Shown piece by piece: positions 8,422 to 16,583 of a stretch of DNA of 64,000 bases. Position numbers and translations under genes: made by a program. Each line of letters starts with the position of its first letter. Position 1 is the stretch's first letter. The stretch comes from Nocardioides sp. 1609 (GTDB lineage Bacteria; Actinomycetota; Actinomycetes; Propionibacteriales; Nocardioidaceae): the NCBI RefSeq assembly GCF_004522105.1, contig NZ_SPUJ01000006.1, positions 124,001 through 188,000 on the forward strand, written 5' to 3'. The notes under the pieces are model-generated. The model saw only the letters and a program-made list of their open reading frames with translations, did no database searches and was not told the origin of the DNA.

Positions 8422-9780
8422 ATGACCACCCTCGGGATGGACACCGCGGCCGGGCTGGCCGCCAGCACCGAGCTCGACGCGGGCTCGCAGCGGATCGCCG
8501 AGCTCGCGACCCGCCTCGACGGTGCGCTGCGCTCCTTCGACTGGGTCGGCACCGACGCCGAGCGCACCTTCCAGAGCTGGGGCGACAGCGAGCGGCCCGC
8601 CCTCGACAGCAGCGTGCAGGCGCTCGCGTCGATGGCGCTGCTCATCCGCCAGGAGGCGCAGTCGCAGGACCAGGTCTCCGGCGAGGGCGCGACCGCGGCC
8701 GGTGGCGTCGGCGGCGCACCCGTCGCCGCCCAGCCCCAGGGCTTCCTCGGCAAGGTCGGTGCGTTCATCTCCGACCGGCTCGGCGCGGCCTGGGCCGGGC
8801 TCGAGCGCACCGCCGGCCACACCGGCGACTTCCTCGGCAAGGTCGGCGACGTCCTCACCGGGCGCGAGAACCACTCCGTCGCCGAGATCGCGGCCAGCGC
8901 GCTGGCCGGCGTCGGTGCCGCGGCCGGCACCGTCGGCAACCTGGTCACCGGCAAGGACCAGCAGTGGTTCGGCGAGGGCACCGGCGTCGCGGGCACGCCG
9001 ACGGAGGTGACCACCGACCCGCTGCAGGCCGGCCAGTTCTCCCCCGCCCTCACCCGGCCGACCGACCTCGCCGCGATCATGCAGGGGGTCAGCGACGGCT
9101 ACCAGGTCGGCGAGGGACCGGGCAGCAACGGCGACGTCCGCATCACCACCGTCCAGAACGCCGGCGGCACCGCGGCCATCGTGGCCATCCCGGGCACCGA
9201 GAACTGGTCGCCGGGCGCCGGGAGCGTGCCGCGCGACCTCTCCGCCAACCTCAACCTGGTCGCCGGCAGCCCCACCGCGGCCGTGGAGTCGGTCAAGGCC
9301 GCGATCGTCGCCGCCAACCTCCCCGCGGGCACGCCGATCCTGCTCACCGGTCACAGCCAGGGCGGCATCATCGCCGCGATGCTCGCCTCCGACCCCGCGT
9401 TCGTCCGCGAGCACAACATCACCGACGTGATGACCTTCGGCGCACCGATCGACCACGTGCAGCTCGCGCCCGGCGTCGAGGCCGTGCAGCTCCAGCACCG
9501 CTTCGACCTCGTGCCCCGGCTCGACCTCGGCGGCGCGACGACGACCGGGATGCCGTCGGGCGGCGTCCAGGCGGTCACGCTCGACAGCCCGGGGAGCTTC
9601 TGGAGCCTCGGCACCAACCACTCGCACACCGAGTACGGCAACTCGGTGCGCGAGGCCCTGGCCTCCGACACCGAGGCCGGTCGTATCCTGCGGGACTACC
9701 AGTCCCAGCTGGCTCCGTTCCTGGTCGGCCCCGGCGGCACCGCGTCCGCCGTCGACGTCCCGGTGAGCCGCCAGCCCTGA
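8422..9780 (+). CDS. WXG-like N-terminal domain fused to GHSQG alpha/beta hydrolase
   Basis: 452 residues from ATG 8422. Residues 1-85 are a predicted helical hairpin with a W-V-G turn at 41-43 (SFDWVGTDAERTF), like WXG100/ESX substrates. A Gly/Ala-rich middle has amphipathic FLGKVG repeats at ~108 and ~138. The C-terminal half is lipase-like: nucleophile elbow GHSQGG with Ser312, likely acid in FDLVPRLD (362-368), and His400/His402 in TNHSHTEYGN. No signal peptide, so secretion by a type VII-like route is conceivable, but no ESX machinery is in the window. Confidence 0.75.
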   Translation: MTTLGMDTAAGLAASTELDAGSQRIAELATRLDGALRSFDWVGTDAERTFQSWGDSERPALDSSVQALASMALLIRQEAQSQDQVSGEGATAAGGVGGAPVAAQPQGFLGKVGAFISDRLGAAWAGLERTAGHTGDFLGKVGDVLTGRENHSVAEIAASALAGVGAAAGTVGNLVTGKDQQWFGEGTGVAGTPTEVTTDPLQAGQFSPALTRPTDLAAIMQGVSDGYQVGEGPGSNGDVRITTVQNAGGTAAIVAIPGTENWSPGAGSVPRDLSANLNLVAGSPTAAVESVKAAIVAANLPAGTPILLTGHSQGGIIAAMLASDPAFVREHNITDVMTFGAPIDHVQLAPGVEAVQLQHRFDLVPRLDLGGATTTGMPSGGVQAVTLDSPGSFWSLGTNHSHTEYGNSVREALASDTEAGRILRDYQSQLAPFLVGPGGTASAVDVPVSRQP

Positions 9781-9795
9781 CCCGAGGAGTGCCGG

Positions 9796-10152
9796 ATGGG
9801 CCTGCTGTCGAAGATGCTCGGTGGGCGACCCGGCGCGGGTGTGGTCACCCAGACCGTCCGCGACGCCGTCCGGGTGCTGCCCGGCGTCGTCGCCCAGGAC
9901 CTCACCTACAACCACCAGCAGAACGCCTCGGGTGCGCTCTCCGGGACCGTCGACGTCGTCGACACCCCGGCGTTCCTCGAGGTGCTGCGCACCGTGCACC
10001 GGGTGCTCGACGGGCTGCTCGGCGACGGCGCCAACCGGGTCGTCTTCTACCTCGCCGGCCGCACCCCGGACGGCGCCTCGGTGACCCCCGGCGACCTCGG
10101 TCTCAGCCAGCCCCCGACCGGCCGCGAGATCGCGCAGCGGCTGCGGCTCTGA
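9796..10152 (+). CDS. Hypothetical protein, third gene of the insert
   Basis: 118 residues, not recognised. The N-terminus MGLLSKMLGG is amphipathic; the remainder alternates beta and helix, with a VVFYLAGRTPDG segment near residue 85. No signal peptide, metal ligands or catalytic motif visible. It lies 15 bases after the hydrolase gene behind a GAGGAG-like ribosome site (9783-9788), so it is probably in the same operon. An immunity or chaperone partner of the hydrolase is a hypothesis only. Confidence 0.7.
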   Translation: MGLLSKMLGGRPGAGVVTQTVRDAVRVLPGVVAQDLTYNHQQNASGALSGTVDVVDTPAFLEVLRTVHRVLDGLLGDGANRVVFYLAGRTPDGASVTPGDLGLSQPPTGREIAQRLRL

Positions 10153-10206
10153 CGCCCCTCCCCGGCCGGGACGCGCCCGCGACCTCCCCAGGCCAAAAGT
10201 CAACTC

Positions 10207-10236
10207 TTGCACCTGCCGACCGACGGGCGTACACAT
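10207..10236 (+). promoter_or_regulatory. Promoter of the putative 6S-like RNA
   Basis: TTGCAC (10207-10212), a 17-base spacer and TACACA(T) (10230-10236), close to the housekeeping sigma consensus and unusually complete for this genome. The predicted start at about 10242 coincides with the 5' arm of a helix that pairs with the distal end of the region. No plausible reading frame follows it. Confidence 0.6.
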
Positions 10237-10241
10237 GGAGG

Positions 10242-10436
10242 TAGGTCGACAACTCAAGAGCCACACGTGATCCGGGTACCCACGCGGCGATCCACCCTTC
10301 CGACAGGGCGCCTGTTCCCGGGATGCTCCCGGGGCAGCAAGAAGAGACAGCACGCTTGGTAGCCAGCGGAACACGTGTCAGCGGTGACGCTCGAGTCCTC
10401 GTGGCTCGGGCGTCACCTGCACGCTCGACCTACTCC
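10242..10436 (+). ncRNA. Putative Ms1 / 6S-like small RNA
   Basis: Gene-free region between the HAD/insert genes and the convergent Fic-like gene. GTAGGTCGA (10241-10249) is exactly complementary to TCGACCTAC (10425-10433), giving a closing helix that brings the ends of a ~195-base RNA together. Inside are a 13-bp hairpin (10383-10417) and GC-rich helices around 10298-10335. In mycobacteria the RNAP-binding RNA Ms1/MTS2823 lies between the orthologues of the flanking HAD gene (Rv3661) and Rv3662c, and a Streptomyces counterpart (scr3559) is in the same neighbourhood, as I recall. A further hairpin at 10439-10463 could terminate it. Assignment rests on synteny, promoter and fold. Confidence 0.62.
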
Positions 10437-11161
10437 TCGGCGGCCCGTCGCAACGGGCTCGCCTCCGCGCCGGCGGCGTACGCCTCGGCCGCGTAGAGCG
10501 CCCAGGCGTGGACGCCGGCCGCCCCGCCCTCCGCGTACCCCCGCAGGTTCGACTCGTACGCCGCGCGCAGGGCCAGGTGCCCGGCCTCCGGGACGACGAG
10601 CGACTTCTCGTCGACGCCGCGCGCCACCAGCACCAGCCGCTCGACGGCGCGGGCGACCAGCCCGTTGTGGGAGGCGAACGGCGCCGCGGTGACCAGCTCG
10701 GCGTGGACGAGGGCGGCCACCAGCAGCGCCGGTGCCTCGGTCGGCGCCGCCAGGACGGCGGCGACGTCGCGCAGCCGGGCCGCCGACTCGGCGTCGCGGG
10801 GCCGGCCGAGCCGGTCCGGCGACACCGACGCGGAACCGGCCAGGGCGTGGATGCGGGCCAGGGCCTGCAGGGGCGAGCGGCCCAGCGCCGGCGCCAGCGA
10901 CAGCAGCTCGCTCGAGAGCCGCACGCTGTCGGCAGCGACCTCGTCGGCCTCCCCCGAGCGCACCTGGAGGAGCGTCGAGGCGGAGCCCTCCAGCACCGCG
11001 CTCGCGTGCGCGCCGCGCAGCAGCGACTCGGCGGTCGTCTCGGGGGAGGTACGGCGCAGGCCACGGTCGCGGAGCATCACGTCGATGCCGTCGCGGGTGG
11101 CTGCGTAGGCCGACGGGACGCCCTCGAGCGACACCAGCCACGACAGGGGGTCGGAGGTCAC
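10430..11161 (-). CDS. Fic-fold-like protein lacking catalytic His (Rv3662c-like)
   Basis: 243 residues, all-helical, annotated variously as oxidoreductase or Fic-like in actinobacteria. The segment HAELVTAAPFASHNGLVARA resembles the Fic motif HPFxxGNGRxxR, but the catalytic His before PF is Ala and the G and R positions are altered, so AMP-transfer activity looks lost. An ASAVLEGS segment near residue 53 resembles the N-terminal region of Fic proteins. Its 3' end overlaps the putative 6S-like RNA. Synteny assignment is firm; function unknown. Confidence 0.75.
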   Translation of the reverse strand: MTSDPLSWLVSLEGVPSAYAATRDGIDVMLRDRGLRRTSPETTAESLLRGAHASAVLEGSASTLLQVRSGEADEVAADSVRLSSELLSLAPALGRSPLQALARIHALAGSASVSPDRLGRPRDAESAARLRDVAAVLAAPTEAPALLVAALVHAELVTAAPFASHNGLVARAVERLVLVARGVDEKSLVVPEAGHLALRAAYESNLRGYAEGGAAGVHAWALYAAEAYAAGAEASPLRRAAEE

Positions 11162-11196
11162 GGGCGCAACCGTATCCGCGGACTACGCTGACCCCG

Positions 11197-12102
11197 ATGA
11201 CCGAGGACCAGCAGCGCCACGCCCGCTCGTTCGGCGGCGTGGCCGACGCCTACGACCGGGGGCGCCCGACGTACCCCGCGGACGCCGTCGCGTGGCTCGT
11301 CGGCACCGAGCCGGTCGCCGTCCTCGAGCTCGGCGCCGGCACCGGCAAGCTGACCGAGCGGCTGGTCGCGCTGGGCCACGAGGTCTACGCGACCGAGCCC
11401 GACGAGGCGATGCTCGACGTGCTCCGGCGCCACCTGCCCGACGTCGCGACCTCGGCGAGCGGCGCGGAGGAGATCCCGCTGCCCGACCGCTCGGTCGACG
11501 TCGTGGTCGCCGCCCAGTGCTACCACTGGTTCGACGCCGAGCGGGCGCTGCCGGAGATCGCCCGGGTGCTCAAGCCGGGAGGCGTGTTCGCGGCCGTCTG
11601 GAACCAGCGCGACGAGCGGATCCCGTGGGTCCGCAAGCTCGGCCGGATCATCGGCACCCAGGAGAACCTCGCCGACCCGCTCGCCGCGGTGGCGGCGTCG
11701 TCCGACTTCGGCGACGTCGAGACCGGGTCGTTCAAGCACTGGCAGGTCGTCGACCGCCGCTCGATCCAGGACCTCGTCCGCTCGCGCTCGAACGTCGCGG
11801 TGATGGGCGAGCACGAGCGGGAGCGCACGATCGCCGACCTGCTCGCCCTGTACGACGACTACGGCCGCGGCATGGACGGCATGCAGCTCCCCTACGTCAC
11901 CGCCTGCTACCGCGCCGTCGTGGCCGAGCGTCCCGAGCCGGCGCCCACCCCGGTGCTCGAGCCGACCGTGCCGATCACCCTGTCGGGGCCGGCGGCCGGC
12001 GACGACCCGATGACCGACTCCGCCCACACGCTCCCGCGCGTCGCCGCCGGTCTGACCGGTCTCGACGACGACGCCGGCGTGCTCCTCATCGACTTCCGCT
12101 GA
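11197..12102 (+). CDS. Class I SAM-dependent methyltransferase
   Basis: 301 residues from ATG 11197. Methyltransf_11-type Rossmann fold: motif I VLELGAGTGKLTERL (residues ~42-56), acidic loop YATEPDEAML, and motif around VDVVVAAQCYHWF followed by LKPGGVFAAVWN. Typical of small-molecule methyltransferases of the UbiE/trans-aconitate type; substrate unknown. The C-terminal ~70 residues are a Pro-rich, low-conservation extension. TACGCT lies seven bases before the ATG, so it may be leaderless. Only seven bases separate it from the LytS-type kinase gene, so it could head that operon. Confidence 0.85.
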   Translation: MTEDQQRHARSFGGVADAYDRGRPTYPADAVAWLVGTEPVAVLELGAGTGKLTERLVALGHEVYATEPDEAMLDVLRRHLPDVATSASGAEEIPLPDRSVDVVVAAQCYHWFDAERALPEIARVLKPGGVFAAVWNQRDERIPWVRKLGRIIGTQENLADPLAAVAASSDFGDVETGSFKHWQVVDRRSIQDLVRSRSNVAVMGEHERERTIADLLALYDDYGRGMDGMQLPYVTACYRAVVAERPEPAPTPVLEPTVPITLSGPAAGDDPMTDSAHTLPRVAAGLTGLDDDAGVLLIDFR

Positions 12103-12109
12103 CCCGCCG

Positions 12110-13225
12110 ATGGCGCGGATGTGGCGGCGCAAGCACCTGGGCTCCGAAGCCGACCGGGCGACGTTCCGCACCCTGCACCAGGCCTCGCTCGCCGCGCCCG
12201 CGCTGCGCGGCGGCCTGACCGCCGAGAGCGCCGAGCGGTCGGTCCGGCACCTGCGCGCCCTCCTCGGGACCCCGGCGATCGCGCTCACCGACACCGCCGG
12301 CTGCCTGGCCTGGGACGGCGCCGGTGACCACCACGCCGCGCAGGTCCCGCCGCTGCTCACCGAGACGCTCGACCGCGGGCGCACCCGCGGCTTCGACCGG
12401 GCCGACCTGCCGTGCGACGTCCCCGCGTGCGAGGTCCGGACGGCGGTGGTGAGCCCGCTGGTCGTGGAGGAGCGGATCGTCGGCACGCTGGCGGCGTTCG
12501 CGCCGTACCCCACCGCGGGGCTGGCCCGCGCCGTCGACGAGGTGGCGACCTGGGTGTCGGGGCAGCTCGCGCTCGCCGAGCTCGACCTGTCGCGCGCGCG
12601 GCTGGCCGAGGCCGAGGTCCGGGCGCTGCGGGCGCAGATCAGCCCCCACTTCATCTACAACTCGCTCGGCGCGATCGCCAGCTTCGTGCGCACCGATCCC
12701 GACCGGGCCCGCGAGCTGCTGCTCGAGTTCGCCGACTTCACCCGCTACTCCTTCCGGCGCCACGGCGACTACACGACGCTCGCCGAGGAGCTGCGCTCGA
12801 TCGAGCGCTACCTGCTCCTCGAGCAGGCCCGCTTCGGCGACCGGCTCCAGGTGCGGCTGAGCGTCGCCCCGGAGGTGCTGGCGGTGGCCGTCCCGTTCCT
12901 GTGCGTGCAGCCGCTCGTCGAGAACGCCGTCCGCCACGGGCTCGAGGGCGTCGACCGGGTCGGGCACGTCACCATCACCGCCCGCGATCGCGGCCAGGAC
13001 TGCCTCATCGAGGTCGAGGACGACGGCGCCGGCGAGGACCCGGAGCGGGTCCGGCGTGCCCTGGCCGGCGACACCGCCCTCGACTCCGTCGGCCTCGGCA
13101 ACGTCGACGCGCGGCTGCGTGCGTCCTACGGCGACGACTACGGGCTGGTCGTCGAGACCGCGCCCGGCGCCGGCACCAAGGTCGTCGTCCGGGTGCCGAA
13201 GTTCGCCGCCGGAGTCTCGGCATGA
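12110..13225 (+). CDS. LytS-family sensor histidine kinase with GAF-like domain
   Basis: 371 residues, no membrane helices. Residues ~60-150 resemble a GAF sensor; a short helix leads to the His_kinase (PF06580) H-box QISPHFIYNSLGAI, then an HATPase domain with QPLVENAVRHGLE and DDGAGED. It pairs with the overlapping LytTR regulator (ATGA). Known LytS-type pairs such as E. coli BtsSR and YpdAB control carboxylate transporters, and a sodium:solute symporter lies directly downstream here. A cytoplasmic sensor of an intracellular metabolite is inferred from the missing membrane segments. Confidence 0.9.
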   Translation: MARMWRRKHLGSEADRATFRTLHQASLAAPALRGGLTAESAERSVRHLRALLGTPAIALTDTAGCLAWDGAGDHHAAQVPPLLTETLDRGRTRGFDRADLPCDVPACEVRTAVVSPLVVEERIVGTLAAFAPYPTAGLARAVDEVATWVSGQLALAELDLSRARLAEAEVRALRAQISPHFIYNSLGAIASFVRTDPDRARELLLEFADFTRYSFRRHGDYTTLAEELRSIERYLLLEQARFGDRLQVRLSVAPEVLAVAVPFLCVQPLVENAVRHGLEGVDRVGHVTITARDRGQDCLIEVEDDGAGEDPERVRRALAGDTALDSVGLGNVDARLRASYGDDYGLVVETAPGAGTKVVVRVPKFAAGVSA

Positions 13226-13998
13226 GCACCCCCGTGAGCACCCCCGTGAGCACCCCGCCGGCCGGGCTGCGGGTGCTGGTCGTCGACGACGAGCGCCCCG
13301 CCCTCGACGAGCTGGAGTACCTCCTGACCCGCGACCCCCGCATCGGCGAGGTGCTCACCTGCGGCTCGGCGACCGACGGCCTGCGGGTGCTGCGCGAGGA
13401 CGACGTCGACTGCGTCTTCCTCGACGTCCAGATGCCCGGGCTGACCGGGCTCGAGCTCGCCGACGTGCTCAGCCGGTTCCGCGTGCCGCCGCCGATCGTC
13501 TTCGTCACCGCGCACGACGCGCACGCCGTCGAGGCCTTCGACCTGCAGGCGGTCGACTACGTGCTCAAGCCGGTGCGGGCCGAGCGGCTGGCCGAGGCGG
13601 TCCGCCGGGTCGTGGAGTCGGCGGCCGGCGGCGAGCGCGCCGCGGCGCCGGTGCACGACGTCCAGATCGCCGTGGAGCGCGGCGGCGTCACCCGCTTCGT
13701 CGCCCGCTCGGAGGTCACGCACGTCGAGGCGCAGGGTGACTACGCCCGCCTGCACACCGCGACCGACAGCCACCTGCTGCGGGTGCCGCTCTCCACCCTC
13801 GCCGACGACTGGCACGACGCCGGCTTCGTGCGCATCCACCGCTCGCTCCTCGTCGCCATCGCCCACGTGCGCGAGGTCCGGACGTCCGGAGGCCGCTGCA
13901 CCGTCGTCGTCGGGCGCGGCGAGACCGAGCTCGGCGTCAGCCGCCGCAACACCCGCGAGCTCCGCGACCTCCTCCTGCACCCCACCGAGCCGTCGTGA
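13222..13998 (+). CDS. LytTR-family response regulator
   Basis: 258 residues from ATG 13222, overlapping the kinase stop by four bases. N-terminal receiver: VLVVDDERPALDELEYLL and phospho-acceptor Asp in CVFLDVQMPGL, with conserved Lys in VDYVLKPV. C-terminal LytTR DNA-binding domain with VTHVEAQGDYARLHT, FVRIHRSLLV and an NTRELRDLL end. The start region repeats STPVSTPVSTPP. Probable target: the downstream small membrane protein and symporter genes; LytTR proteins bind direct repeats, which I could not identify with confidence in the 31-base gap after this gene. Confidence 0.92.
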   Translation: MSTPVSTPVSTPPAGLRVLVVDDERPALDELEYLLTRDPRIGEVLTCGSATDGLRVLREDDVDCVFLDVQMPGLTGLELADVLSRFRVPPPIVFVTAHDAHAVEAFDLQAVDYVLKPVRAERLAEAVRRVVESAAGGERAAAPVHDVQIAVERGGVTRFVARSEVTHVEAQGDYARLHTATDSHLLRVPLSTLADDWHDAGFVRIHRSLLVAIAHVREVRTSGGRCTVVVGRGETELGVSRRNTRELRDLLLHPTEPS

Positions 13999-14029
13999 CC
14001 ACGCCGCGACCCCGGACGGCGGGGCGGCG

Positions 14030-14404
14030 GTGACGGAGCAGGGCTCGCCGCGGCGGGTGCGGGTGACCGGGCCGGACCGGCGGGCGCGGCCGATCCCGCG
14101 CACCGGCGACATCGACGAGGCCTCGCCGCTGGGCGGGGTCTACCTCGGGTCGCTGCTGCGCGAGCAGCTGTGGCTCGCGGCACGGGTGCTGGGCCTGCTG
14201 ACGGTGACGGTGGGCGGGCTGCCGCTCCTCTTCTTCCTCGCTCCCGGGCTGGACGACGTCCGCGTGGCCGGGGTGCCGGTGGCGTGGCTGGTGCTGGGGG
14301 TGCTCGTCTACCCGTGGCTGGTGCTGCTCGGCTGGCACTACGTGCGGCGGGCCGAGCGCAACGAGCGCGACTTCGCCGAGCTGATGGGCGAGGTCGAGCG
14401 GTGA
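14030..14404 (+). CDS. DUF485-like small membrane protein, symporter partner
   Basis: 124 residues from GTG 14030. An Arg/Pro-rich cytoplasmic N-terminus, then two hydrophobic helices (~residues 56-76 and 84-103) and a charged YVRRAERNERDFAELMGEVE tail. Size, two-helix layout and position directly before a sodium:solute symporter match the DUF485/YjcH partner of acetate permease ActP, though the core is diverged. The symporter GTG starts eight bases downstream, so they are co-translated. Confidence 0.75.
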   Translation: MTEQGSPRRVRVTGPDRRARPIPRTGDIDEASPLGGVYLGSLLREQLWLAARVLGLLTVTVGGLPLLFFLAPGLDDVRVAGVPVAWLVLGVLVYPWLVLLGWHYVRRAERNERDFAELMGEVER

Positions 14405-14411
14405 CCCGGCC

Positions 14412-15905
14412 GTGACCCAGCTGCCGGGGCTGGTGGCGGTCGTCCTGGTCTCGCTCGCGACCCTCGCGATCGGCAGCTGGGGGCTCCGGGTCTCGCGCAC
14501 GACCAGCGACTTCTTCGTCGCCTCGCGCACCGTGCGCCCGGGCCTCAACGCGAGCGCGATCGGCGGGGAGTACCTCAGCGCGGCGTCGTTCCTCGGCGTC
14601 GCCGGGCTGCTGCTCACCTTCGGCGCCGAGATGCTCTGGTACCCGATCGGCTGGACGGCGGGCTACCTGGTGCTCCTGGTGCTGGTCGCGGCCCCGTTGC
14701 GGCGCAGCGGGGCCTACACCCTGCCCGACTTCGCCGAGGCGCGGCTGGACTCGCGGCGGGTCCGCCACGTCTGCTCGGTGCTGGTGGTCGCGATCGGCTG
14801 GCTCTACCTGCTGCCGCAGTTCGAGGGCGCCGGACTCACCCTGGCCGCCGCCCTCGACGCGCCGCGCTGGGTCGGCCCGGTCGTCGTCGGGCTCGTCGTG
14901 CTGGTCAGCGTCGGCTCCGGGGGGATGCGCAGCATCACCTTCGTGCAGGCCTTCCAGTACTGGCTGAAGCTGACCGCGCTGCTCGTGCCGGCCGCGGTCC
15001 TGCTCGTGGTGTGGGCCGGCGACCGCGTCTCCGGGCCGAGCGCGACCGCCGCCGACTGGTCGGTGCCCCTCGGGGACGGCGGGGCGCAGGGTCTCTACAC
15101 GACGTACTCGCTGGTGCTGGCGACGTTCCTCGGCACGATGGGCCTGCCGCACGTGGTCGTGCGCTTCTACACCAACCCCGACGGCCGCGCCGCGCGCCGC
15201 ACCACGCTCGCGGTGCTCGCCCTGCTCGGCGTCTTCTACCTGCTGCCGCCGGTGTACGCCGCCCTCGGTCGCGCGTACGGCGCCGAGCCGGCCGCCTCCG
15301 ACAGCCTGGTCCTCGAGCTGCCGCGGCTGGTCGTGCCGGGGCTCGTCGGCGAGGTGCTGACCGGGATGGTCACCGCGGGCGCGTTCGCGGCGTTCCTGTC
15401 GACGTCGTCGGGGCTGGCGATCGCGGTGTCCGGGGTGCTGACCCAGGACGTGACGTCGAAGCGGCTGCCCGACCTGACGGCGTTCCGGGTGGCCACGGTC
15501 GTGGCGGTCGCGGTGCCGCTCACCGCCGCGCTGCTGCTGCCCGACTTCGGGGTGGCCCGCGCCGTCGGGCTCGCCTTCGCGGTCGCGGCCTCGACGTTCT
15601 GCCCGCTGCTGGTGCTCGGCATCTGGTGGCGCGGCCTGACGGCGGCCGGTGCCGTGGCGGGGCTGCTCGTCGGCGGCGCCGGGTCGGTCGCCGCCGTCGG
15701 CTGGACGTTGGCCGACGGCTCCAGCGGGTGGGGCGACGGCTGGGTGGACGTCGTCGTGGGTCAGCCCGCCGCCTGGTCGGTGCCGCTGGCCTTCGCCGCG
15801 ATGGTCCTGGTCTCGCGCGCGACGGCGAGCCGGGCGCCCGCGCACGCGCTGCGGTTCATGGTGCGGCTGCACACCCCGGAGACGGTCGACCTCGACCGCT
15901 CGTGA
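14412..15905 (+). CDS. Sodium:solute symporter (acetate/carboxylate permease family)
   Basis: 497 residues from GTG 14412, about 13 membrane helices. Hallmarks: TTSDFFVASRTVRPGLNASA near the N-terminus, GGEYLSAASFLG sodium-site helix, and GTMGLPHVVVRFYTNP, shared with ActP/MctC-type cation-acetate symporters. A second ActP-like locus lies at 28428-30044, so the genome has at least two. Its pairing with a LytS/LytTR system suggests inducible uptake of a monocarboxylate such as acetate, pyruvate or propionate; the exact substrate is not visible from sequence. Confidence 0.87.
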   Translation: MTQLPGLVAVVLVSLATLAIGSWGLRVSRTTSDFFVASRTVRPGLNASAIGGEYLSAASFLGVAGLLLTFGAEMLWYPIGWTAGYLVLLVLVAAPLRRSGAYTLPDFAEARLDSRRVRHVCSVLVVAIGWLYLLPQFEGAGLTLAAALDAPRWVGPVVVGLVVLVSVGSGGMRSITFVQAFQYWLKLTALLVPAAVLLVVWAGDRVSGPSATAADWSVPLGDGGAQGLYTTYSLVLATFLGTMGLPHVVVRFYTNPDGRAARRTTLAVLALLGVFYLLPPVYAALGRAYGAEPAASDSLVLELPRLVVPGLVGEVLTGMVTAGAFAAFLSTSSGLAIAVSGVLTQDVTSKRLPDLTAFRVATVVAVAVPLTAALLLPDFGVARAVGLAFAVAASTFCPLLVLGIWWRGLTAAGAVAGLLVGGAGSVAAVGWTLADGSSGWGDGWVDVVVGQPAAWSVPLAFAAMVLVSRATASRAPAHALRFMVRLHTPETVDLDRS

Positions 15906-15917
15906 GCACCCGGACGG

Positions 15918-16472
15918 CTAGGAGAGCCGGCCGCCGTAGCGCGGCAGCCGGTAGGCGCGCTCGTAGCCGCCGCCGGTGAAGTCGTGCGGGTGGTTGCCGA
16001 CGTTCGCGACCAGCACGTAGCCCAGGTCGGCGAACGACGCCCGGCACCGTTGCTTGCCGTCCGCGGCGCCGGTGCCCCGCTGGCGCAGGCAGAGCCCGTC
16101 GATCACGTAGCCGGCCTCGGCGAGGTTGCGGGCCGTCCGGGCCCGCTGCGACTCGTCGCGGGCGGTGTTGACGAGGACCGCGATCCCGAGCCGGCGGGCG
16201 GTGCGGGCCAGGCGCAGCACCGGTCGGACCGGCTCGCCGGCGGCGTACTCGGTGGCCAGCATCGTGTTGTCGACGTCCAGGTTGATCGCGAGCCGCTCCC
16301 CCGGCGCGGCGGTCGCGGCGCGCTCGGCGAGGTAGGCCCGCGAGCCGGCCATCGCCTCGCGCACGTCGGCGCGCCACCGGTCCGCCGAGGGCAGGTCGGC
16401 CGAGGACGACGGGGCGACGGAGAGCGGGGTGACGACGAGGGCCACGACCGCGAGGAGCACGAGACGGCGCAT
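15918..16472 (-). CDS. Secreted HAD acid phosphatase (class B-like)
   Basis: 184 residues with a signal peptide (MRRLVLLAVVALVVT..., cleavage after ~24). HAD motif I NLDVDNTML and motif II VNTARDESQ are present. The fold resembles the plant acid phosphatase/class B family (PF03767), which dephosphorylates organic phosphomonoesters outside the cell. Two cysteines (LCLRQ and QRCRA) could form a disulfide after export. TAGGGT lies six bases before the ATG, another leaderless-type start. Convergent with the symporter gene, 12 bases apart. Confidence 0.82.
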   Translation of the reverse strand: MRRLVLLAVVALVVTPLSVAPSSSADLPSADRWRADVREAMAGSRAYLAERAATAAPGERLAINLDVDNTMLATEYAAGEPVRPVLRLARTARRLGIAVLVNTARDESQRARTARNLAEAGYVIDGLCLRQRGTGAADGKQRCRASFADLGYVLVANVGNHPHDFTGGGYERAYRLPRYGGRLS

Positions 16473-16529
16473 GGCTCGACCCTAGGGCGTTCCTGCTCGG
16501 TCCCGTCCGGGCCGGCCGTCCGGCACCGA

Positions 16530-16549
16530 GGACGTCGTCGACGACGTCC
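16530..16549 (-). terminator. Palindromic terminator after fdhA
   Basis: A perfect 20-bp palindrome GGACGTCGTC/GACGACGTCC in the gap downstream of fdhA, with complementary GGC(A)CCG/CGGCGCC flanks lengthening the stem. It lacks a T-run, like other likely terminators in this window. Confidence 0.5.
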
Positions 16550-16583
16550 CCGGCGCCGCCCCACCGGCGGGCGGGCGGGCGGA

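Noticed and set aside
10200..10430. 6C RNA or c-di-AMP (ydaO-type) riboswitch
   Set aside because: No C-rich hairpin loops as in 6C RNA, and no co-oriented downstream gene for a riboswitch to control; synteny favours a 6S-like RNA.
10375..10692. Plus-strand ORF starting GTG 10375
   Set aside because: Arg/Pro-rich shadow of the Fic-like gene, starting inside the putative structured RNA.
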